The position numbers and the translations under genes were made by a program. From contig NC_051439.1 in the NCBI RefSeq assembly GCF_001649575.2, positions 14,370,815 to 14,434,814 on the forward strand: a stretch of DNA of 64,000 nucleotides. Direction: 5' to 3'. Source of the stretch: Kryptolebias marmoratus. Taxonomy: Eukaryota; Chordata; Actinopteri; Cyprinodontiformes; Rivulidae. Of this stretch, positions 43,628-56,935 are shown piece after piece. The notes under the pieces are model-generated. The model saw only the letters and a list, made by a program, of their open reading frames with translations, had not been told where the DNA came from and ran no database searches. Every line of letters begins with the position of its first letter. Position 1 is the first letter of the stretch.

Positions 43628-44718
43628 TAATCAAAACATATTACTCATTGTCCGGTTTGGATCCCTTGTGGACTGTTTACAAGTGTGAGGAGACTGGGAT
43701 TTATTTAAATGCAAGATGCTGCTCTTGAAAACTTGATAACTGGATGTGCTTTTTGACTACAGAAGAACTAAAGCTAATAATCATTGTCAGAATGTACAAA
43801 AGACTGTTGGACCAAAAGAGCAAATCTGGATTTGCCTTTGATATTTTTGACTCAAACCTTCACCCGCTTTGCTCAAGTTACTTCAAGGAAATCCAGAAAT
43901 GAACGGCTGTGTTCTGACTGGGACAGGACTATTGCTCCCTGATATCAGAAGTCAAACAAATCATCTGTAGAACGAGCCAGGATTCTCCACTTATTCTGAC
44001 CCTGCTATGTGCTATGCAAGCAAAAACAGAGAAGACACAAAACTACTGAAAACGGTTCATTTGTGTAGGATATTTAGGATTTTTTTTAGTTTAAAAACAC
44101 ATCCATTTTATAAAGAATGTATTTAGAATAGATCACAAAGCCTTAAATGTGTGTAGAAGCAAAATAATGTGCCCTGCCTTATCTTGATCCCTTTGCACAG
44201 CAACTTGGAGGTAACAAAAATATGATTGAACGATGCAATACGCTGACACAATTTGCAGGGAAACTCATGATTGGCCCTTGACTGTTTTATGCAAAATCAC
44301 TCTGATGAAGACAAAGACACAAATGTAGTGACTATCAAACCAAGGACGCCTTCAGTGAAAATGACTGAACCAATAATGTTATTTTGTAAGATTAGTATTT
44401 CACTAGTAATTTAATTATATGAAGCACTGATCTTTTCTTTGTTTTATAAGATGTTTTTGTACATTCTGTATATTTATATGCTGAGATTAGAAGTATGACT
44501 TGTACATGTGTTTTAAGTTGATGCTACCAAAAAAGGGTGAATTTATTTTTTAAACGTTTTGGTGTCTTATTTTATTGTTATGTTATTAATATTGTTATTT
44601 TCTATTTTGCTATAAAAAGACACACAGAACACATATTTTGTACATTGTTTCTTTGTTGCCCTTTAGTGTTTGAGTGCACATCTGGTCAAATCCTAAACTA
44701 GAGAAAGAGCATTTTCTG

Positions 44719-45155
44719 CAAAAATGAAGCGTGACTGAGTTTACTGAAGAAGCTGAAACTGGGTTGTTGGAGCTAAAAGAAGCAGAACACGAGCTAAAAG
44801 CTAAAAGAAGCAACATGCTAGTTAAAAGCCAAATGTAGCAAAATACCAGCTAAAAGTGACAAAAGAAAAAAGCTGAAAATGGTAGTTAAAAGTAGAAAAA
44901 AAGCTAGCTAAAAGCTATAAGAAACAGAATGTTACCTAAAAGCTAAATGTAGCTTAAGGCTAGCTAAAAGCTAAATGTAGCATATGAAGATAAAAACAGA
45001 ACAATGTTTTTCAAGGATTAAAGAGATCTCAATGTTTTTCTATACAAAAAATATTTGTAAATAAAGTTAAATTTTTTGAAATGTATAAACATGACAAAAA
45101 CCAAAAGACACAGCACCCAATTCCTGAATAAACTGAGCATTTTGCTATATGAATA
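44719..45155 (+). repeat. Dispersed repeat family B, copy downstream of dll4
   Basis: Same order of landmarks as at 35563-35992: 'caaaaatgaagcgtgac', many AGCTAAAAG units, 'acaaaaaccaaaagacacag' and 'aactgagcattttg'. Same orientation, so the two copies bracket dll4 as direct repeats. Confidence 0.8.
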
Positions 45156-45269
45156 GCTAACATAGCACATATAACTATAACATTTCTGAGATTGGTTTTG
45201 TTTTAAGATGGCAGGAATCCACTTCAGTCTTGTCTCTGTTTGAACAAGTCATTAGCTTGTCAATAGAAA

Positions 45270-45495
45270 TGAAAGCCCTGTTATTCCTTGATGAAATGCA
45301 CATCGCCTGCCACCTTTTATTCCAAACTTTTAAACTAAAATCATTTTATGCTGAGAACAGACTGAGTCATTTGTCATTTGGAAACCTTGTAAATGACTTT
45401 AACCATCATCTTGGGCAATTTTGCAAGATCCTGCGAGATGTGACAGTCTTCATAAAGTGTGTTGAGGATGACTCTCAGCTACGGCCACAATATTT
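45270..45495 (-). repeat. Dispersed repeat family A, reverse fragment
   Basis: Begins 'attccttgatgaaatgcaca', then 'tcgcctgccacc' and 'aaactaaaatcattttatgc', as in the reverse copies at 22800 and 28845, and continues with 'tgactctcagctacggccac'. It lies between dll4 and chac1, just after the family B copy. Confidence 0.7.
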
Positions 45496-46084
45496 CAGGA
45501 AGTATGTCTGTTTATTACTTTTTCAGAGCTCAATATAAAGCAGATAGGGGGCACAACAAAGCAGCAGGAACTAGCATCACCTTACTGAAGACTTTAACAG
45601 CCACTTGGGGGCAGCAGGATTTGTGCAGAGTTAAAAATAAATAAATAACTGTCTCCTCTTTCACCCTTTAGCTCATATGAGATACCAAACACAGTGGCAA
45701 ACAGAGGACAAATGTGCCAAGTATCAGCCTGCATGGGGGCAAAGGTCAGACGCATCGATGCAGAACACATAATGAGCTTTGGAGAGCAAAGATACAGTGT
45801 CCCAGCTATTTAGAGGTAATGTGATTACCTGCCGGTGTTCCCTGTTTGACACTGTGTGAACGCCTTTGGCTACTAATTGAAAAATATATGGTTAAAAAAT
45901 CACATTTGGCCACAAAAAGTATCAATATTCATTATAAAGTTACTGTCATTTGAAAACTAAGTTTATATTCGAGAGGGATGCTAAATGTGAGTTTGCAGCT
46001 CTGTCATGAACTCCATAACTCCCCTCTCAATTACACATTCAGTGTTTTTCAAGCTCAAACAGGTTCAACCACTAAAAGATGCTG

Positions 46085-46191
46085 ATTGGCTCATAGTTCT
46101 GCTAACCCCGCCTCCTCGGGGATCCCATTGGTCGAGGCCGCGTCGCTCCTGGCACTCTGAACAACAAATACACGTGTTCATTCACTGACGT
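46085..46191 (+). promoter_or_regulatory. Probable chac1 promoter: two inverted CCAAT boxes, GC box and CRE/ATF core
   Basis: ATTGG (inverted CCAAT) at 46085-46089 and 46127-46131, a GC-box-like CCCCGCCTCC at 46106-46115, and TGACGT at 46186-46191. They are clustered 230-340 bp before the start codon. Mammalian CHAC1 is induced by ATF4/CHOP through an ATF/CRE site, so the TGACGT core is a reasonable candidate for the same response. No experimental support is available here. Confidence 0.5.
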
Positions 46192-46326
46192 TCAGAGAAA
46201 CAAACAAACAAACAAACACAACGGTGTGTGTGTCCAAGTTTATTTTGGACCGACACCGAAGGAACAGATCGTTTGACTTCGTGGAGGAGGGTTCGGAGCG
46301 TTTGCTGTGAAGTGTGGCTGTCGAGA

Positions 46327-46371
46327 ATGGATCACAGAAAACAGAACAGACTGGAGAGCAGCGACCTGTAG
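46327..46371 (+). CDS. Upstream open reading frame in the chac1 leader (14 codons)
   Basis: ATG at 46327 opens a frame for MDHRKQNRLESSDL ending at TAG (46369-46371), 52 bases before the chac1 start codon. It would be in the 5' UTR if transcription starts downstream of the promoter cluster. Short leader ORFs are usual in integrated-stress-response genes, but translation of this one is not shown. The transcript start and any leader intron are unknown. Confidence 0.35.
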   Translation: MDHRKQNRLESSDL

Positions 46372-46423
46372 GCACAAGTTTTTGATTTTCTTGTTTTTTT
46401 TAAAACTAATTTAGGTGATCAGA

Positions 46424-47680
46424 ATGAAACCTCAGGACCTGATCAGGGAAAAGAACAACCTCTGGATATTTGGATATGGCTCCTTAGTGTGGAAACCTGG
46501 GTTTGCTTATAAAAGAAGCAAAGTTGGTTACATTAAAGGATACAAGAGAAGGTTCTGGCATGGGGATGATTTTCACCGAGGGGACAAGGAAAAGGTGAGA
46601 ACCTTCCTTTAAATAATACTCTCCAAACAGACCATATATTCTGCTATGTGTTGTAAAGAAACGAGGCAGTTTACTGATGAATATTCTCTTATTATCTAAA
46701 ACATATGAACATGTTGTTGGATGATTTACTCACTCATCAATGTGTGTGTTTGTGCTTTCCAGCCAGGCAGAGTTGTCACACTTGTAGCAGATCAGGAGGT
46801 AAGTGTTTTTGCCTAAATATAAGATGCAGTTCTCTTATTCAGATTCTTCACATCATTGTTACTGGATTAGATTTTATTATGGCCAATTTAGATTCACAAT
46901 TATGTAGCCATTAAGTACTTTATTACTGTTATGTGGTATACATTTAGAAATTGGATGAATCCATGCACTTTTAACTATAGCAATTTTGCTCTTTTCATAC
47001 AATTTACAGATATTCTTTGAAATGAGGCCAAAAAATAGTTATGTGGGACTAAAAACAGGCTTTGTTTCAGCAGGAGGCATGTCAGATGTTTGCCCATTAT
47101 TTTGTTCTTGTTTGTTCTGCTTCAAAAGGCCAAAATGAGTCAACGAGTTTCTCCAAGAGGCAGATTTGATCTGTACCATAACTTACACTACTTGTTCCAG
47201 TCCGCACTGCTGCTGACTCTGTTTTGTTTTTGACGCCAGGCTTCCACGTGGGGGGTTGCTTACGAAGTGCCCGAGTCACAGGTCGAACAGTCACTCCAGT
47301 ATCTGAACGTGAGAGAGGTGTTGTTGGGAGGTTACGCCACAGAAATGGTGGAGTTCATTCCCAAAGAGAAGAGCCAGGACCCCCTGCCGGCTCTGGTCTA
47401 CATTGCTACCTCTGACAACCCCATCTATCTCGGCCCGGCTTCGGACAAGGAGATCGCCGCCCAGATCTCCATCTGCAGCGGCAACACGGGCCACAATATT
47501 GAATACCTGCTCCGGCTCGCAGAGTTTATGAGGCTCTACTGTCAAGGGGTGGAGGACGAGCACCTTTTTTCAATCGAGGCAGCTGTTAAAAAGATTTTCC
47601 ACGACTGTGGCGGGATCAAACTCCAAGACCAAAAATCCATGGGAGCTTTTGAAGGCCTGCACACAGCACTTCTTATGTAA
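46424..47680 (+). CDS. chac1: Glutathione-specific gamma-glutamylcyclotransferase 1
   Basis: Cytosolic enzyme that splits glutathione into 5-oxoproline and Cys-Gly during ER and amino-acid stress; also reported to restrain Notch maturation. Three coding exons (46424-46594, 46763-46798, 47240-47680) give 215 residues, close to family length (human 222). The substrate-binding loop GYGSL is at 17-21, followed by RRFWHGDDFHRG. The catalytic glutamate is Glu95 in YLNVRE, equivalent to human Glu115. YIATSDNPIYLGP and GHNIEYLLRLAEFM are the usual C-terminal family blocks. The start MKPQD matches other fish proteins; the open frame extends nine bases upstream only to a GTG preceded by TTTAG, so a leader intron is possible. 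An ATTAAA at 47923-47928 or 47935-47940 may direct polyadenylation. Confidence 0.96.
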
Positions 47681-50600
47681 CTGTAAAAGGGAAAGAAGTC
47701 CTGGAGGTGGTGTTTCAGGGTATTTGGTGCTCTAAAAACCTAGTTTAATGTGAAAGTAATGCAACTTTCTCATGATTTCACTTAATATTTTTGTTTTTGG
47801 ACAACGACACCAGAGACTTGTGAGACTACATGCAATCAGAAGCTTGTGATGCTTTAAAACAATCACACTAAAAGAATATCTTTAAACATATGGTTCAAAA
47901 GTGTGTTTTTTAAATGTGTTTGATTAAAAAAACAATTAAAAAAAACTCTCTTTTAAAAGTGTCCCTTATATTTCTTATATATGTGATTATGGCTGAATGC
48001 TGGACGCAAACAGACTCTTGCCTCATGTTCCCACATCACGTGGCAAAGGAATATTGACTGATGAACAGCTGAGATGTTGACTTTTCTTCACAAAGCTGGT
48101 GACTGCATTAAGGAACATTTGGAAATATTTTTTTTGCATTTATTCCTTAATGTAAAGTTGAACTTTTATGCAAATTCTTCAATGTTTTGTGAACTCTTCT
48201 ATGCAAGTTCACATAGTGGTGGAATAAAAACAAGTTTAAATTGTCAGAAATTGCATAGAAAAGCACATAAAATATTGCACAAGCGTCATAAAAATCTAAA
48301 CAGAACTCATAACAGCTTGTATTAAAATGTTGGTCTAACATGTGTTCTTCTTCGTGAAGAAACCAAAGTGCAAATTCAAGGAAAACCAACCAAATATAGG
48401 TCTATTGTGTAGCTATTCAGTTTTGCTGGAAGAACCCTGTGTACACGAGTGCACACAGCAGCGCAGATAAGATTTCTCTCTGCCTCTGCAACGAGCACAG
48501 AATAAAACAGAATAAAAAAGAAGTAGTTTCAACCCTTGCTAAACAAGGCCACATTTTCAGCCTGTGGTTCAAATCTAGTTTCCTCGAAATCAGACCAAAG
48601 TAGGTCAAAGGTTTGAGCTGTGATAAAAAGGAGCTCTTTATTTAGAGAGCTTATGTGTAACAAACATGCACCCCTGGGCACGTACAGAAACCCGCCCCTG
48701 AAGTCTACAGATCATTACAGTCTGTCTATAAATAACAAAATGTTCACTTTCAGTCATTTGTTTGACTAAAAATAATGATTCAGCTGATAAATGTTTATGA
48801 CTCCAGCTTTTGTCAAGTTACCGCTGAAGAACTCATGTCGGTGCTATCTACCACTCACGTTATGTTTTCAGTGAAACTAATATGAGCCACCATGTTGGCA
48901 GGCTGTCAGCAATGAATCAACAGCACTGATGTTTGATAGTGGTCCCTCACAGGAGGACAACATGTTGTGCAACACAAGCTGGTACAAACATTTCCGATGA
49001 CTCTGGGAATCTTATGTACTTTTTAACACCTTGCACTTTGAACTATTAATTCATCTTTCCATGATATTCATGCAAACAACAGCTCTGTGACTCATAATAA
49101 TAATCCCTTTTGTGACTTGATACAAAATCTGCAGATTTATAGACTTGGGATTTCTTACGAAGAACTGAAATAACTTGTGTATATATACACATGCAAGGTA
49201 ACATTTATGCTGCGTAAGAACATAATTATTTCATAGAGAGTGAAAAGTCTCATTAGAACCATACACTAAAGATAGAAAGTCAATAAAGATTTTCACCAGA
49301 GATTCAGTGCTGTTTAGTAAGTTGGGAAAAATCTCAGAAAGAGATGTCAGCTTCTAAATTTGAATCTATTTTTGTGTTGAGAAAAACTCACAAACTCTAC
49401 AAAGGTTTTCTCAGAAGCAAACCAACGTAAAATGTTTAAAGTGCATGAATCTGTGTGTGTTTTGAACGCCAATCAATGTTGTGAGGTCACTTGCTCCTCT
49501 AGAAAAGATGCCACTTTCAGGAACCATGATGAACATACGCAGTGGAGGTTGAGGTCATGTCCTCAGGATGTGCAGGCCTGAAAAAGTGGTCACACATTAC
49601 CCCCAGATAAACCTTATGCACTTGGAAGTCTCCATCTGCATGTTAATGTGAACCCAGTTTGAACCCTGACCCTTGACCTTGGGCTGGTCAGTGCAGGGCT
49701 GAGGGTCACCCAGGAAGTGCAGTAAAGAGAAAGTGATCGGATGGCTAATGGAGCCCATCCGCTTTCTCACACTGAGAGGTCAGCTGGGAGCTCATCCCTC
49801 TCTGTGTTCCTGCAAATGGACATCAGGGCAATCATGTTGGCTGATCCACCATAGGAGGAAGACTATCCAAGAATAAAGTATATAGGAGTAACGATTTGCC
49901 TGTAAACTTTAATGTTGACTTTCTTTCATCACTTTATTATATAAAAAAATGAATGTCTTAACAGTCAGATCAGCTGATTGAATCTGAGTAGCACAACCAG
50001 AGAACCCCCTTCTGCATTTTTAGCCTCTCATATCCATGACAAAGTACTTGTTTTGCATGTAATTTTGCATTTTCCTACAAGCTCAGAGTGCAAAATATGA
50101 AAGTTTGAATGCCTTTAACAACACCTCACTTGCTGTGTTGTCCCCTTTTCCTCAGAGGTGGCTGCTAACTTCTATTTATCACAAAAAAAGAATGAATGTT
50201 TTCCTAAAAATGTCACAGCAGTTCCTTAACTTTCTGATGAACTGTAGCTGACAAATTAAAGTCCGCTTCCTACACTTCCCTAGTGAATAACATTCATTTA
50301 CATTAGAAAGAAAATCTTTGAAATCCTCGTTTTTGACGATTAGTCACGAGTTTGAGATTGCTTCCCACCAGTGCTTTGTTTTAATGTTTTAGTTTACACG
50401 GAATGTCACCAAACAAAACCTTTTATTAAAAGCATATTTGAGTGGACAATGGCTCTAGAAGGAGGTGAGGGGTGGGCTTCCTGGTCTATCGTGCAGGAAT
50501 AGGAAACATCTGAACTCAATGCAATGAAAACCTTTTTCACAACTGCAGATGGCCCCATACGAGTACCGACAGGTGCAAAAGATTTAAAAAAACTTTTAAC

Positions 50601-52770
50601 AAATATACAGTTTGTGGCAAAATGTCATGACTTTATAAATTTAATGCACAGCAGAGACCTGAGACACCTGCACCTGCTCCTTTTATATTTTTAGTACTTG
50701 ATATTTCTTCAGGGAAAGCTCAATATTTTGCATCAGAGGATTGGAAATTAAAGCCCCCCGCCCAAAAAAGCAGCAGCAGAAAAGATGTGGCAATCAATAG
50801 AAGACCTATATCATACCATAAGGGCTTTTTGGTGACATGAAAAGGGTAATATGAGACCACGAGGTTCCTCTGTTACAATATAATACATTGTCATATGTTA
50901 CAGTAGGTTTAACGCAGGTTAAATCAATGATTACTCACATCAGCAGGACATGCAGAAAAGAGAGGCCTCCAATAAGAAGATTTAATCTTAAATTAAACCC
51001 ACTCTGAAGTCTGACTTTAGTGACCATGAAACTGTGAGGACTTCAAGCTCCCAGGTACCCTGATTCACTTTCTTAGCTTGAATCAAAAGGCCCTGGAGGT
51101 TTCCTGTCATTTTTCTCTGGAGTGTTTTTTCTCAAAGAGACGGGAAAGCGGCTCTGTTTCCCACACTCTCCCGGAGCGTCTGCATCAATGTTATTTACAT
51201 CACTGCTGCACACAAGCAAGCAACTGCAACGTCATCATGACAGCTTCAAGTACTTTGTGCCTCAGTATTACTCCTGTTGGACTGCATTTGAAACTATAAA
51301 AGGCAGTCCTGTAATCTACTAAATAATAATTTCAGTAATGCAACTAGACAGCCAGAAAATGCTAAATGTCTTGTCGAAAATGCTTCCAAGTGTGTAATTT
51401 ACATAATGATGCTTCGAGTTTGTTTGGAAAGTTCGATCTCTCTGGAATGATTATGTTCACATTTTAATCAGCCGATTGCTGCCGAGTTTCCTGTTTAACC
51501 AGATCCCTATCGGGCTGGGGAAGAACATATGCTGCTGGGTGCACTGATGTGGAGCCAACTAGAATATGAAAACACACATGCTTCAAAGGCCAAAGTGCAA
51601 GGCCCTCATTGAAGTTGTTAGTAGATTCCAGAGATGAAGTGGATGAAACATTCAAACACAGAGGCACTGATATGGAGTCCTGTGTTATATTTGTGCAGTC
51701 CTCATAAAATGAATAAATTCTACTTAACATTTAGTATTTTTTCCACATTGCTGTTATTTTCCCCCATCATTATTTTCCCACAGTCAATTTGAAGGTCTAC
51801 TTAGGTTAAAGGAAAGAGAGTTTCATAGCTCAGTTTGCATTTGGCTTTTTTCCCACCACATAAATCCATCCCTAGAAACTTGGTATCTCACCCTTTACTT
51901 TTAAAATAATACATACTTTGCTGTGGATCAATAATTATTGATCATTTTATAATAACTGTAAACAAATTATTTATTTAAAGACATATCCCCATGAATACAG
52001 CCACCAAGCAGATTACTCATAAGATTTGTCTCTTACAGGTTTAAATGGGGATATCCCACAAAAGACAGAGGACAGACCCCTCTAATGCTCTATGGAGGGT
52101 AAAGTGGGATTAGGTGGCTGCTTCTGGACCCCTGCCATCCTTTAATGGACTAGGAGTAACTACAGATTCGAACAAAAAGCCCTTCAACATTTAGGCTTTA
52201 CTTAAAGTTAGGACAGGACGATTTAACCCAAGCTGGTTAAAAAAAAGGGAACGAAATGGATATATATCGCTTCAGATTATGTAAATGCCCTGATCCAACA
52301 AAGAAGATGGGAATATATCCCGACTCACAGGATTAATGTATTTGTGCATGTGGTTTATGCTTTCCTTCCATTGCTGGCTACTAGTCAAGAATGTGAACAA
52401 CAGCATTCAAAGTGAAGGCGGGTGAGAGCCACGCAGGTCTGGATTCCCATGACTCGCTCGTGCAACGAGCATATGCTAGAATTTGAGCTGAAATGAGTGT
52501 GTGGCTGAATCCTGCGCTAATAAGATGGAAGGATTGTCGGCGTGTTAAACTCTAAATAAGCACAAACCCCACATTTTAAGTTTCCCATTGTGAAGCTCAA
52601 GTCCTTTGAGATTTTATTTTGATATTCCATATAATAAATGAACACTAAAGCCATTTGTTTCTTCAGCATTCAAGATGGAAGCTGGTATACCAATCTAGGC
52701 CCGTTTCTGTTGGATTGACGTTTAATGAAGTCGTTTATTTGATGGTTTATTATTTTGCTAAGCTTGTTTT

Positions 52771-53077
52771 CTCGAGATGACGTTATTTAAAATAAACCAG
52801 CTTCGTTTTCTCAAGATAACGAAATGATTGTGCTGAAAAAATTATTGGTTTTTGTGTCACACCCAGTTTCATCATTCAGCATGTCACAATACTTGGAGCT
52901 GATTTATAAGGGTAGTGCACTGATCAGTGATGGATGTTTCCAGACGAAACATTTTGAGCTGATTTATTTAACTGCGATGTGGAAATAATTCAATTAATTA
53001 TATCTATTAACCAATTATCTATAGGAATGAGCATGGTTATCTCAAGATAAAGAGATAAATAACTTATCTCAAGACAA
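52771..53077 (+). repeat. Cluster of CTC(A/G)AGATAA-type motifs
   Basis: Four related decamers at 52771 (ctcgagatga), 52810 (ctcaagataa), 53041 (ctcaagataa) and 53068 (ctcaagacaa). They could be parts of a decayed repeat with internal TTATCTCGAGATAA-like units. Family not identified. Confidence 0.4.
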
Positions 53078-54475
53078 TGTCATGAAAATCCATTTCTACA
53101 CAGACAGACTGCTTCTGAAGTTGGAAACTCTTTGTTATGTATAGTCTGCATTAAATGTCACTAAAAATAAACAGTTCATCCCAGTCAAATGTTTTGTCTT
53201 AAAACATTTTTAACCCTTTAAATGTAAGGCTTTTTTGTTTTTACATTGACATATTCTAGCTTGATAATACACAAATTTAAGAAATAAATTTTTCAAGGCT
53301 GAATTAACCTAATTACGAGCTCGTTAGAATGGGTCTGTCTGCCGTCACCCTCGTACATTACAAAATAACCCAATCAAACTGATTAAAATCCCATTTAGAA
53401 ACAGCAAAATGTTGCTTAGTAGGAAGTTATAAAACATAAAAACAAAGCTAAACAATAATGAATGAGAATGAAGGAATAATACAACCATACACAAAATAAA
53501 AACCCTGCCAAAATACAAAAAAACTATAAAACTAATTCTTCACCTGAACCACATTATTAAGAGATAAGGTGTGATCTGAATATGTCTACAGTCTGAAAGG
53601 TGCATATTTGTAGCAGTCACTGATGTTAGCTTGAGTTAAATTTCTGCAATGAGGCAAAAGTTTAAGAACCTGAAATCATGTAGGTGATTAATACCCGGAC
53701 ACAGTTTATGTTTTGTGTAAAAATTACAGCGAACTAGTCTGAACTGTCCTGCTGGACATAATTTAGATTGGAGAAGGGTCAGAGCAAGTGTCTACATTTT
53801 GATTACATTAATAACACACCTCCTGTTTTAATCACCCAGAAGCAATATCTATTAAATTGATATTATGTAGGAAATGTTTTGAAAATGGTTTGTTTGTCTC
53901 TATATTGTCATTGTGCCAGGCTCTTGACCCGTCTGCAGTGGGCCCTGTTGATCTCTGGCTTAGAGAGAGGCATAATCTTTTAACACCTTTCTGACAGATT
54001 TCTCTATTGTTGTCAGATTTGAGTTGCAACATGAACTTTCAACTGTTGTTACATCAAATAAACACTGGATTAACAGCTGAGTTTGGCTCGGGGGTCTTTG
54101 AGTTATGGTATATGGCATCTTTAAACAAGCCAGGAGTCAGACGTTAATAATCAAATTGCTCTTTTCAATTTGAAAATGTAGAATTAGGTGTTTGCTGTAA
54201 GCACTGGGGGGGTTCCCTAAGCTGCACAGAGACTCTTACTAAGCAGATTATCTCCATAAATCTATGTCGGGATGCACTGCTGGATGTCTAGTCATGCACA
54301 GACAGAGTGTGAGAATGTGGACACAAAACATGTTTACAGTAAAAGATGAGTGGGGCCTGAGCGACTATCGTCAGCACAATGCTGACATCTGCTGCTCACA
54401 TGAGAGCATCTTTCTTCAGAAACATTTAGTGCTTGGGTTTGAACTTTGAGGAGCTGCCCTGTGGTTGATCTATGA

Positions 54476-54701
54476 CAGCGGTGTCCAATCCTGGTCCCCG
54501 AGGGCCGCTGTCCTGCGTGCATTTGTTGTTTCTCTGCTTCAACACACCTGATTTGACTGAATGGGGGATTAACAGGCTTCTGCAGAACTCAAAGAGCTGC
54601 TGAAGGGGGTAAGTCAGCTATTGAATCAGCTGTGTTGGAGCAGGAAAACATCAAAAACATGCAGGATAGAGGCCCTCGAGGACCAGGACTGGACACCACT
54701 G
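54476..54701 (+). mobile_element. Miniature inverted-repeat transposon, probably hAT-type, non-autonomous
   Basis: 226 bp with terminal inverted repeats CAGCGGTGTCCAATCCTGGT at the left and its near complement ending GGACACCACTG at the right; pairing continues inward through gaggg/ccctc and cctgc/gcagg. Flanked by 8-base duplications atctatga (54468-54475) and atgtatga (54702-54709), one mismatch. Eight-base duplications and a CAG start are hAT features. The element has no coding capacity. I recognise this sequence type as abundant in teleosts. Confidence 0.85.
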
Positions 54702-54900
54702 ATGTATGATAAAAGAAGATGATACAGGAAAAGTTTTTTTTTTTAAATCCCAGAGTTATTTAAAGACTGTTTCCTGTGTTTGACTTTTACCTTGGGCTGA
54801 GGAACAGCATTGTGACTCACAGCTGTCGGAGGTGCAGCAAAAGTGTGAGCTTGCAGCATAATGTGTGTCGTGGGGGAGAACCAGATGTTGCCCTCCTCCC

Positions 54901-54918
54901 GTAGAGAATATTCTCTAC
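54901..54918. repeat. 18-base perfect palindrome containing a heat-shock-element core
   Basis: GTAGAGAATATTCTCTAC reads the same on both strands. Its centre AGAATATTCT fits the nGAAnnTTCn unit of heat-shock elements. The G-rich tract at 54932-54958 follows within 14 bases. No gene starts nearby, so a regulatory role is unproven. Confidence 0.5.
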
Positions 54919-54931
54919 CCCTCACACCACA

Positions 54932-54958
54932 GGTGGTGGGAAAAGGGGGGGAGGGGGG
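54932..54958 (+). other. G-rich tract with G-quadruplex potential
   Basis: Runs of three, seven and six G separated by one to four bases; the long runs can supply the four G-triplets needed for a quadruplex. It lies in gene-free DNA. Confidence 0.45.
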
Positions 54959-56935
54959 ATGCGAGGGAGAAAAGAACGAGTGAGTGAGAAACGATGGCAA
55001 ACAGGAAGCAGGGACCTTAAAACACAATACTCCCGGAGTTTCCTGCAGGCTCTCGCAGATAAGGAGCAGCACTTTGTTAAAGTGGCATTTTCACCCCCAA
55101 ACGTTTCCCGCTCCTGAAATCACATTTTACTGAGCTTGTAAAACATTTCTGCAGAACAGCTGCGACATTGTGCAGAAGAAAATGTGGAAAACATTTAGTC
55201 CAAAATAATACAATCTAACTTCTGCAAGACAATAAGATCAAAAGAAGCAAAAATACTGAAAAATGATATGCATTGTGATAGTAACAATTAGACTAATGAC
55301 AGCAAAGGCTTAACACAGCAAATGCCATGCACACATAATCTATAGGATGAGCTTAATCATAAACAATTCATATCACAACAGCTTTATAATCCACACACCT
55401 CTAATCTGCACAAAAACAATCAATTTGCACACCAGGTCGTTAAAAAATCCTTCAAACTTCAGTATACTGCAGGAGCATCCGTTAGATTGAACCTTCTGCT
55501 CAGCTACTATAAAATAAAAGCTAAACAACTTAAAAATAAACATTGTGTGACAAGCAGCAACAATGAGGTCAAGTGCTGCAGTTTACTGTGAATGTGAGGC
55601 ACTTCAACTTTTCGTGTCTGCTCTTTTCATGTTTCTACTTCATGCACAACCGTTTATACAAGTACAGCTGAAACAATTGGTCAGTTAATCAAAATGTTCA
55701 CATGTAGAGTACTGACTGCCAACCTTCTTGTCAAATGTTAGGGAACTTTTAGTGAAAGTACTTTTGCGAACTCTTGAATGAATTCTCCACAGTAAGTTCA
55801 ACTTGACTGGGTTTTGGGTGAATCTAAAGTCATGTTTGCTTGATTTTGGTAAAGTGTTCAACAGAGTGGTCCTTAAATCAAGCTGTTATTATCATCCTGG
55901 TATTCTGAGGACTGTTTTTAAAGCAGCAGAGCATTTTATTTTGATCGAGTTAGTTTGCGATGGAGAAGTTGTGCTTTCAGTTTGTATTTATATCATACTG
56001 TCAAGTGTATTTATAAACTTTGTCACCCTGAAAAACAACAGGATGAGCCATCGCACACCATGTTGATGCTATAAACTACAGCTGATGACAGTCTAACAAT
56101 GCCAATACAGCTGTGACCTTTGCCCTTTAATTTGCCTTGAGTGGTAATTTTGGAAGCTGCAGTTTCTGCTGTTGATAAATTGCACAATATTGCTCCAAAT
56201 TGTTTTCCCAATATTTTAATTTGAATCTTAACATTAGCTGTCTTTGTAATTTTGATGCAATGTACCACCACAAAATAATTGAATGAAATTGTTCCAGCAT
56301 AAACTGAACATTAGAATGGATATGTACTGCAGGGATTTGGTGTTATAATGCCTTAGTTTTCACTAAGAATACTAAATAATTCAATGTGTGCCTATTGAAT
56401 AAAGAAAAGTTGAAATTACTGTGGGAATTTCCTTGATACTTCATTTAATGTGATTGGATTAGAGGAACCTGAATGCCTCTATACATCAAACATGTGATAT
56501 CATCAATAATTCATGTTAAAAATAATAATTTAATTATTCTAAAACAAAAATAGGGATGCTACATTTTATTCCTTTTTTGTTAAAAAAGGATGCGACGTAG
56601 GGGCATTTAGCAAGTGAAAAGATTAATAATGTGGATGAATAATTATGCTTTTTTTTCTCACTCATTAATTTAGGCAAAGATAAGGAGGAAAGTGTAGCTC
56701 TACAAGGAGTCACATAATGAGGCAACAGCGCTCTCTGCTGATCAGTGTTGGTATTGCAGCCAACTATTACATCAGCGGACATTTAGCTTTTATTTTGCCT
56801 CCTCGTAACATTAGAGTCTGTTTTACATTTAATGTGTAATGTGAAGTTTTTTAAACGCTATGTATATTTGATTATTATGAACAGGCCTGAAATAATGACA
56901 TAAAGCTAGGGGTGTTGGCAGTCTTGTCTCGTAGA

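Larger units (their letters stand above)
47950..56920. other. Gene-poor region between chac1 and zfyve1
   Basis: About 9 kb of AT-rich DNA. I saw a hAT-like miniature element (54476-54701), a palindrome with an adjacent G-rich tract (54901-54958) and a cluster of CTCAAGATAA-type motifs (52771-53077). No coding exon with recognisable similarity and no RNA gene was found. Confidence 0.6.

Noticed and set aside
46368..46414. A leader intron of chac1 between CCT|GTAGGC and TTTAG
   Set aside because: It would be 47 bases, shorter than normal vertebrate introns, and the donor is weak.
46415..46423. chac1 start nine bases upstream
   Set aside because: The codon is GTG and other fish proteins begin MKPQ, so ATG at 46424 was chosen.
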